From: Anaerolineae bacterium
Lineage (GTDB): Bacteria; Chloroflexota; Anaerolineae; DRVO01
Length of the DNA: 64,000 nt
Assembly: GCA_013178015.1 (NCBI GenBank)
Contig: JABLXR010000024.1
Span: forward strand, 1 to 64,000
Direction of reading: 5' to 3'
Shown one piece after another: positions 58,962 to 64,000 of the stretch. The position numbers and the translations under genes were made by a program. The stretch's first letter is position 1, and every line of letters begins with the position of its first letter. The notes beneath the pieces are model-generated. The model ran no database searches. It saw only the letters and a program-made list of their open reading frames with translations, and was not told the DNA's origin.

Positions 58962-60332
58962 TTACCGGTCGCCCCGACCGGTCAGTGCCATTCGAACCCT
59001 GACGATGAGCGCCTCGTCTTGGCCCGGGAGCACCGTTCGGGGATCGAGGACGAGGGCGTCGTCCTCCACCCGGGCGATCACCGGGGGCTCACCGTGCCGC
59101 AGCGCCACTGCCGCTGCCTGGGGATCGGCCAGGGGCAGGGCCAGCACCACGGTGGGCAGGGTCTGTCCCGGCAACGAGCCCCCGCCCACGGCGCTTCGGC
59201 TCGGGCGCAACTCCCCCCGCCCCAGAGCCTCCCGCCAGCGGCGCGCCCGTGCCTCCAGGTCGGACACGTCGGCGGCGATCATGCGCCAGACGGGGACCGA
59301 CTCCGCCTCGGCTCCCCGGCGGTACTGCAGCAGGGTGGCCTGCAGCGCCGCCAGGGTAAGCTTGCCCACGCGCAGAGCGCGCATAAGCGGATGCCGCCGC
59401 AGGGGTGCTACGCTCTCCTCCCGTCCCACGATGACACCCGCCTGGGGCCCGCCCAGGAGCTTGTCGCCACTGAAGCTCACCAGGTCGGCTCCGGCCTCCA
59501 AGCATTCCTGTGTGGTAGGCTCATGGGCCAGTCCGTACGCGGCCGTGTCCCGCAGAGCGCCGGAGCCCACATCGGCGTAGAACCGGGCGCCCACGCTGTG
59601 CGCTGCTTGGGCCAGTTCCTCTAGCCCCGGCTCGTGCACGAATCCCTGAAGCTGGAAGTTGCTGCGATGTACGTACATGAACAGGGCCGTCTGCTCGCCC
59701 GATGCCCGAAGGTAGTCCTCCACGTACGTGCGGTTGGTGGTACCCACCTCGACCAGGCGGGCCCCGCTCTGGGCCATCACCTCCGGAATGCGGAACCCCC
59801 CGCCGATCTCCACCAGCTGGCTGCGCGAGATCACCACTTCTCGGCCCTGGGCCAGGGTCATCAGCACTAGCAAGACTGCCGCGGCGTTGTTGTTGACCAC
59901 CAGGGCGGCCTCGGCACCCGTGAGCTCGCAAAGGTCTCGCTCGGCGTGAACGTGCCGCGACCCCCGCCTGCCCTGAGCCAAGTCGTACTCCAGGGTGCTG
60001 TATCCCCCCGCCACCGAGGCCATTGCTTCGAGAGCCTCGGGTGCCAGCGGGGCCCGGCCAAGATTGGTATGCACGATAACGCCGGAAGCGTTGATCACCG
60101 GGCGCAACGAGGGTCGGGTAAGGGCCTCCACTACCTGGCGCACCGCTGTCGCCCAATCCGCCTGCGGCGGTTCGCCCTGAAGCAGCCTTTCCCTCTCGGC
60201 CTGAGTGGCCTGACGAGCCGCCTCCACCACCACGTCGTGCCCCCAACGCTCCTCCAGGGCCCGCACTTCGGCCAGCTCAAGCAGCGCTGAGACGCTCGGT
60301 ATGTGGCGCAAGGACCCGCTTTCCCGATTCAT
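58962..60332 (-). CDS. selA: L-seryl-tRNA(Sec) selenium transferase
   Basis: The 456-residue PLP enzyme has RPVINASGVIVHTNLGRAPL, EYDLAQGRRGSRHVHAE, VVNNNAAAVLLVL and VSFSGDKLLGGPQAGVIVG with PLP lysine 291. It converts seryl-tRNA(Sec) to selenocysteinyl-tRNA with selenophosphate. The ATG at 60332 follows a good promoter (60360-60388); the ribosome-binding site is weak. No selB, selD or selenocysteine tRNA gene is seen in this window, so the rest of the pathway must lie elsewhere. Confidence 0.93.
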   Translation of the reverse strand: MNRESGSLRHIPSVSALLELAEVRALEERWGHDVVVEAARQATQAERERLLQGEPPQADWATAVRQVVEALTRPSLRPVINASGVIVHTNLGRAPLAPEALEAMASVAGGYSTLEYDLAQGRRGSRHVHAERDLCELTGAEAALVVNNNAAAVLLVLMTLAQGREVVISRSQLVEIGGGFRIPEVMAQSGARLVEVGTTNRTYVEDYLRASGEQTALFMYVHRSNFQLQGFVHEPGLEELAQAAHSVGARFYADVGSGALRDTAAYGLAHEPTTQECLEAGADLVSFSGDKLLGGPQAGVIVGREESVAPLRRHPLMRALRVGKLTLAALQATLLQYRRGAEAESVPVWRMIAADVSDLEARARRWREALGRGELRPSRSAVGGGSLPGQTLPTVVLALPLADPQAAAVALRHGEPPVIARVEDDALVLDPRTVLPGQDEALIVRVRMALTGRGDR

Positions 60333-60359
60333 GGGCACCCAATGTGAAGCAGTGCAAAG

Positions 60360-60388
60360 AATATAGCGCCGGTCACACCGTCGGTCAA
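60360..60388 (-). promoter_or_regulatory. Promoter of selA
   Basis: On the minus strand TTGACC (60388-60383) and TATATT (60365-60360) are 17 bp apart, leaving about 20 nt of leader. Confidence 0.8.
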
Positions 60389-60466
60389 GCGCTGGTGAAC
60401 GCAGGGTGCCTTCAGTCTGGAGGCGAATGGCGGCAACGGCGCCGCGCAACTGTCACCCCTGCCGTC

Positions 60467-60550
60467 GGGGCGAATCTTGTATTCGCCCGGATCCTGCGTT
60501 CGCCCAGGCCACCGGTCAGGGGCGCCACGGGCGAACACGAGATTCGCCCC
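60467..60550. repeat. Inverted repeat, GGGGCGAATCTTGTATTCGCCC family
   Basis: Each arm is itself a palindrome: GGGCGAAT-N5-ATTCGCCC (60468-60488) and GGGCGAA-N8-TTCGCCC-like (60529-60550), the second being the inverse of the first (GGGGCGAATC / GATTCGCCCC). It lies upstream of selA in the divergent region. Confidence 0.75.
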
Positions 60551-60962
60551 CACGCACCGGTCTTGATGTACCCGGCGATCTGCAACCGGCTTTACACATG
60601 ATGCGGGCTATACTACACTAGGCACCAGGATAGACAGCGCATTCAGACTGTTGCCAAGAGTGTGACCGAGCAGACCAATGACCCGAATCGCGTGGAGTAG
60701 CTCCCCGTAACCAACCTCACCCTCTTGCGCTTGCCCCTCCGTGTGACAGGCTCCGGGGCGACAGCGTGGTCGCCTGCCGGGCATGTGCCGGGCGAACGCC
60801 ATCCTCCAGCACGTCCGCCGGGTCATGGCCACCCCGATCTCGCTCCATAGGGAGGTCAGGCGCCGGATTAGCGTACGGCTTCACGTAGATTGGAAGGAGG
60901 TGATGACTGCCGATAGAGCAAGCGACTGTCACGACCAACTCGAGACATTGGGAGGAACGACT
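60551..60962. other. Leader region of the second sugar ABC operon
   Basis: About 410 bp without a supported gene. A TATACT (about 60608-60613) has no matching minus-35 box. I could not locate a convincing promoter or operator. Confidence 0.35.
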
Positions 60963-62402
60963 ATGTTGTGCCAGCTAAGGAAACCTGTCAGTCTGCTTAT
61001 CGTCTCAGTTCTTGCGCTCTCTCTGTTAGCAGGTTGCGGGGGCGCGCCGGCGGCTACAGCCACGCCTCTCCCAGCTCCCACCGACACCCCGGCGGTTGCT
61101 GAAGCCCCCACCGACACCCCTGTGCCCGAAGCGACACCAACCGAACCACCCGCCGAGACTCCCACTGCCGAGCCCACGCCTGAACCGGTGACCGAGATCT
61201 CGGGCACCATCCGCGTAGGAAGCTGGGAGAGCGGCGAGGCCCTGGACCCGTGGAACAGGGCCATAGCTGGTTTCCAGGCTATGTACCCGGACGTCACGGT
61301 GCAACTGGAGGCTGTGCCTCAGGGCTACGGCGACAAGCTTCTGACCCAGTTCGCCGCCGGCACCGCCCCCGATGTGTTCATGGTGGGCGACGGCGACGTG
61401 GCCCGCTTCGTGCAACGGGGAGCGGTCGAGCTCCTCGACCCATACATCAACGGAAACAACCCTCTGGATCTGAGCCTGTTCCTGCCTGGCCTGCTGGAGA
61501 TCGGCCAGATAGACGGACAGACGTACCTCCTCACCAAGGACTACAGCCCTCTCGTGGTCTACTATAACAAGGACCTCTTCGACGAGGCGGGTCTAGATTA
61601 CCCTCAGGCGGGGTGGACGTGGGACGACTTCCTTGCCACCGCCCAGGCACTGACGGTGGATGAGGACGGCGACGGCCAGATCGATCAGTGGGGCATCCAG
61701 CTGCCCAACCACTGGGGTGACGTCACGTGGTGGCGCGGTATCTCGCCCTTCGTCTTCCAAGCCGGCGGTGACATCCTCAGCTCTGACGGCACCACCACCA
61801 CCGGCTACATGAATAGCCCGGAGACCGTGGAGGCGATTCAGTTCTACGTCGACCTCTATCGGGAGCATCAGGTGGCCCCCGGCCCAGAAGACCTAGGGGC
61901 TCTGGCAGGTGTAGACCTGTTCCAGACCGGAATGGTCGGCATGCTCTGGACGGGGCGCTGGCCGCTGGCGGACTTCAAGGCGAACCCCAATCTCAACTTC
62001 GGGACCGTGGGCCTACCCATGGGAAAGCAGCACGCCAACTCTATCTGCTGGGCCGGCTTCGCTCTCTATAGCGAGAGTCCCAACAAGGATACCGCCTGGG
62101 CCTTCCTGAAGTACATCGCCGCGGAGGAGGGGGCAGAGGCCTTCGCCGACTACGCCCTGACTGCCGTGGCACCGATCGCCGAAGCGCAGGGCCTGACTGA
62201 GGACCCCTACGACGGACCTATCATCGAGGACCTACAGTACCTCCACCCCCTGCCTGAGTTCCGCACCATGTACTTCTCCGAGTGCGTGGAGCAGAACTTC
62301 AAGGCCGCCGTGGAACGGCTCCTTCTCCAGGGCGGTGACGTCCAGGCAGCCATGGATGAGGCGGCAGCGGCAGCCGACGCCTGTCTGGCGCGGCAGCAGT
62401 AA
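60963..62402 (+). CDS. Extracellular sugar-binding lipoprotein
   Basis: The 479-residue protein starts MLCQLRKPVSLLIVSVLALS and has the lipobox LLAGC (Cys25). A Thr/Pro-rich linker (26-78) precedes an ABC sugar-binding domain: GTIRVGSWESGEALDPW, FAAGTAPDVFMVGD, WTWDDFLATAQAL and VDEDGDGQIDQWG. ATG 60963 has GGAGG seven bases upstream. It is the first gene of an operon with two permeases and no ATPase. The sugar is unknown. Confidence 0.9.
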   Translation: MLCQLRKPVSLLIVSVLALSLLAGCGGAPAATATPLPAPTDTPAVAEAPTDTPVPEATPTEPPAETPTAEPTPEPVTEISGTIRVGSWESGEALDPWNRAIAGFQAMYPDVTVQLEAVPQGYGDKLLTQFAAGTAPDVFMVGDGDVARFVQRGAVELLDPYINGNNPLDLSLFLPGLLEIGQIDGQTYLLTKDYSPLVVYYNKDLFDEAGLDYPQAGWTWDDFLATAQALTVDEDGDGQIDQWGIQLPNHWGDVTWWRGISPFVFQAGGDILSSDGTTTTGYMNSPETVEAIQFYVDLYREHQVAPGPEDLGALAGVDLFQTGMVGMLWTGRWPLADFKANPNLNFGTVGLPMGKQHANSICWAGFALYSESPNKDTAWAFLKYIAAEEGAEAFADYALTAVAPIAEAQGLTEDPYDGPIIEDLQYLHPLPEFRTMYFSECVEQNFKAAVERLLLQGGDVQAAMDEAAAAADACLARQQ

Positions 62403-62438
62403 CCGCAGCGGCGCAACGCTGCTGCTGTCTGATCGGCA

Positions 62439-62471
62439 GGTGGTGAGACGGCCCGCAGCCGTCTCACCACC
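62439..62471 (+). other. Intercistronic stem-loop after the binding-protein gene
   Basis: A perfect 14-bp stem (GGTGGTGAGACGGC with its inverse) closes a 5-nt loop in the 106-bp gap to the permease gene. There is no T-run, so it is more likely an mRNA stabiliser or partial terminator than a full one. Confidence 0.65.
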
Positions 62472-62508
62472 GTGCTTATGCTCAATGACTTGCCATCGGA
62501 GGTAGGGC

Positions 62509-63462
62509 ATGGCCCTTGCCGGTCCACCCAGCGTCCTTGAGACCCGACACAGAGCTCCCCGAATCCGTCACGAGACGGTCATCTTCTACCTGTGCATCGC
62601 CCCTTGGCTCATCGGCCTCATCGCCTTCATCGCCGGCCCCATGGTCGCCTCCGCCGGCCTCAGCTTCACCCGGTGGGACATGCTTAGCCCACCCGAGTGG
62701 GTGGGCCTAAGAAACTACGTCACCATGTTCACCGAGGACCCGGACTACTGGCAGTCCTTACGGGTGACCGTGGTGTACTCCGTCTTCAGCGTACCTCTCC
62801 GCCTGTCGGCGGCGCTCTTCCTGGCCATCCTGCTCAACGAGGCCACCAAGGGCGTCGGCATCTTCCGCACCATCTTCTACCTTCCCAGCATCGTGGCCAG
62901 CGTCGCCGCCGCAGTGCTGTGGTCGTGGATCCTGAATCCCAGGTTCGGCCCCGTCAACGGAGCTCTTCGCCTGATCGGGATTAGGGGTCCGGCCTGGTTC
63001 TCCGACCCCGGGTATGCTCTCTGGGGTCTGGTGCTTATGAGCGGCTGGGGCGTGGGCGGGGAGATGCTCATCTTCCTGGCCGGCCTCAAGGGCATTCCCT
63101 CCACCCTCTACGAGGCGGCGGAGATAGACGGAGCCGGCCGTTGGCCCCGGTTCATTCGGGTGACGCTGCCCATGTTGAGCCCCGCTATCTTCTTCAACTT
63201 CGTCATGTCCATGATCGGCTCCTTTCAGACGTTCGACACTGCCTACGTCATCTCCACCGCTCGGGCCGGAACCATCGGAGGGCCGCTCAGATCCACCCTC
63301 TTCTACATGCTGCACCTTTATCGTAATGCGTTCAGCTGGCTCAAGATGGGCTATGCCTCGGCCCTGGCCTGGGTCTTGTTCCTTATCATCCTCGGGCTCA
63401 CCCTTATCGCCCTGCGCTCTTCGGCCCTGTGGGTGTATTACGAAGCGGAAAGAGGCAGGTAG
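62509..63462 (+). CDS. Carbohydrate ABC transporter permease, MalF/UgpA type
   Basis: The 317-residue protein has six membrane segments and the EAA loop LYEAAEIDGAGRWPRFIRVT. It is close to the permease at 39079-39984 in pattern (both end near ALRSSALWVYYE / FRSSSAWVYYE), so the two operons are related. GGAGG stands before ATG 62509. Confidence 0.92.
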   Translation: MALAGPPSVLETRHRAPRIRHETVIFYLCIAPWLIGLIAFIAGPMVASAGLSFTRWDMLSPPEWVGLRNYVTMFTEDPDYWQSLRVTVVYSVFSVPLRLSAALFLAILLNEATKGVGIFRTIFYLPSIVASVAAAVLWSWILNPRFGPVNGALRLIGIRGPAWFSDPGYALWGLVLMSGWGVGGEMLIFLAGLKGIPSTLYEAAEIDGAGRWPRFIRVTLPMLSPAIFFNFVMSMIGSFQTFDTAYVISTARAGTIGGPLRSTLFYMLHLYRNAFSWLKMGYASALAWVLFLIILGLTLIALRSSALWVYYEAERGR

Positions 63463-63466
63463 TGCC

Positions 63467-64000
63467 ATGTCCGGAAACCCTCTCGCCAATGCTCTTTCCC
63501 GTGGCCTGTGGTCGTGGACGCGCAGCCGCAGGATAGAGAAGCTGGTGCACGATGTCGTCGTCTACGCCCTCCTCGTAGGGCTTGGCGCCCTCTTCGCCTT
63601 CCCCTTCTTCTGGATGATCTCCTCCGCCCTGAAGGCCGAGTACCAGATCTTCGTCTGGCCGCCACAGTGGATCCCCAACCCCGTGATGTGGAGCAACTTC
63701 GCCGAGGCTCTCGCCAATCCCTTGCTGCCATTCCACCTGTTCTTCCGCAACACTATGATCATCGAGGTGGCAGTCCTGACAGGCCGGCTGATCTCCTGCA
63801 CCGTAGTCGCGTATGGCTTCGCGCGCCTCACCGCACCGGGCAAGAACTTCTGGTTCGCCATACTCCTGGCCACCCTCATGTTGCCCAAGCCAGTAGTGAT
63901 GATCCCCAAGTTCATCCTTTTCAATGAGCTCGGCTGGGTGAACACCTTCCTGCCCCTTACCGTACCCGCCTGGTTCGGCGAGGCGTACGCCATCTTCCTG
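63467..64000 (+). CDS. Carbohydrate ABC transporter permease, MalG type, cut by window end
   Basis: The frame starts at ATG 63467, four bases after the previous stop, and runs to the window end (178 codons). It begins MSGNPLANALSRGLWSWTRS and has FPFFWMISSALKAEYQIFVW, NTMIIEVAVLTGRLISCTV and LMLPKPVVMIPKFILF, the MalG-type first membrane segments. The EAA loop lies beyond the window. Confidence 0.9.
   Translation, partial: MSGNPLANALSRGLWSWTRSRRIEKLVHDVVVYALLVGLGALFAFPFFWMISSALKAEYQIFVWPPQWIPNPVMWSNFAEALANPLLPFHLFFRNTMIIEVAVLTGRLISCTVVAYGFARLTAPGKNFWFAILLATLMLPKPVVMIPKFILFNELGWVNTFLPLTVPAWFGEAYAIFL

Overview
The window looks like a piece of chromosome from a high-GC bacterium, most likely an uncultured member of the Chloroflexota (Anaerolineae-like). 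This placement is inferred from gene content and from Thr/Pro-rich lipoproteins, MalE/F/G-type sugar ABC operons, many TIM-barrel sugar-phosphate isomerases, URO-D-like proteins and abundant short inverted intergenic repeats. No 16S rRNA or other phylogenetic anchor is present. I see no rRNA, tRNA, CRISPR array, prophage or complete insertion sequence.

Layout. 1-7.8 kb: a URO-D-like gene cut by the window edge, a cytidylate-kinase-like gene, a ThuA-like protein, a lipoprotein, an orphan AbrB protein, a second URO-D-like gene, nickel lactate racemase larA and a cyclophilin-like protein. 7.9-12.4 kb: a minus-strand sugar-phosphate block (isomerase, Cgl0159-like aldolase, PPi-type phosphofructokinase) beside rpiA. 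12.9-15.9 kb: a Ca2+/H+ antiporter, then a decaying segment that still carries remnants of a CsbD-like and a PRC-barrel gene. 16-22 kb: a secreted protein, an amidohydrolase, a nucleotidyltransferase-fold protein translationally coupled to a low-molecular-weight phosphatase, hibernation factor hpf under a perfect consensus promoter, and a short ORF with a hairpin over its ribosome-binding site. 22.9-30.6 kb: MarR regulator, the tsaB-rimI-uracil-DNA-glycosylase operon, a large membrane sensor kinase whose phospho-acceptor His is Arg, and ychF. 30.8-35.2 kb: PfkB kinase plus creatininase-family enzyme, a PIN/ribbon-helix-helix toxin-antitoxin pair, a zinc-ribbon protein and a class III CoA-transferase. 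35.2-36 kb: two tandem-repeat arrays. 36.2-41.5 kb: two coupled 4Fe-4S proteins and a sugar ABC operon. 41.7-45 kb: an unusual response regulator convergent and overlapping with a hybrid kinase. 45.2-50.8 kb: two isomerases, a Gfo/Idh/MocA oxidoreductase, a NagB-like deaminase, an amidohydrolase and an MBL hydrolase. 51.4-56 kb: a MoxR-DUF58-DUF4129 operon convergent with tsaD. 56.3-64 kb: a TIM-barrel-like protein, a third URO-D-like gene, selA with a small partner, and a second sugar ABC operon cut by the window end.

Together the genes suggest a saprophyte living on imported oligosaccharides and sugar derivatives. Two ABC importers feed kinases, isomerases, oxidoreductases, a PPi-dependent glycolytic step and an aldolase. 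The tRNA t6A genes (tsaB, tsaD), selA, hpf and ychF are housekeeping genes spread among them.

The most striking feature is a set of short-period inverted repeats of at least seven unrelated sequence families. They share one architecture: a unit array, a short centre, then the inverted array. In most cases one arm begins within a few bases of a stop codon, and in several the repeat itself supplies the stop codon. A related palindrome encodes the same octapeptide at the C-termini of two convergent proteins. Two genes (tsaB and a zinc-ribbon gene) appear to be transcribed as leaderless mRNAs.
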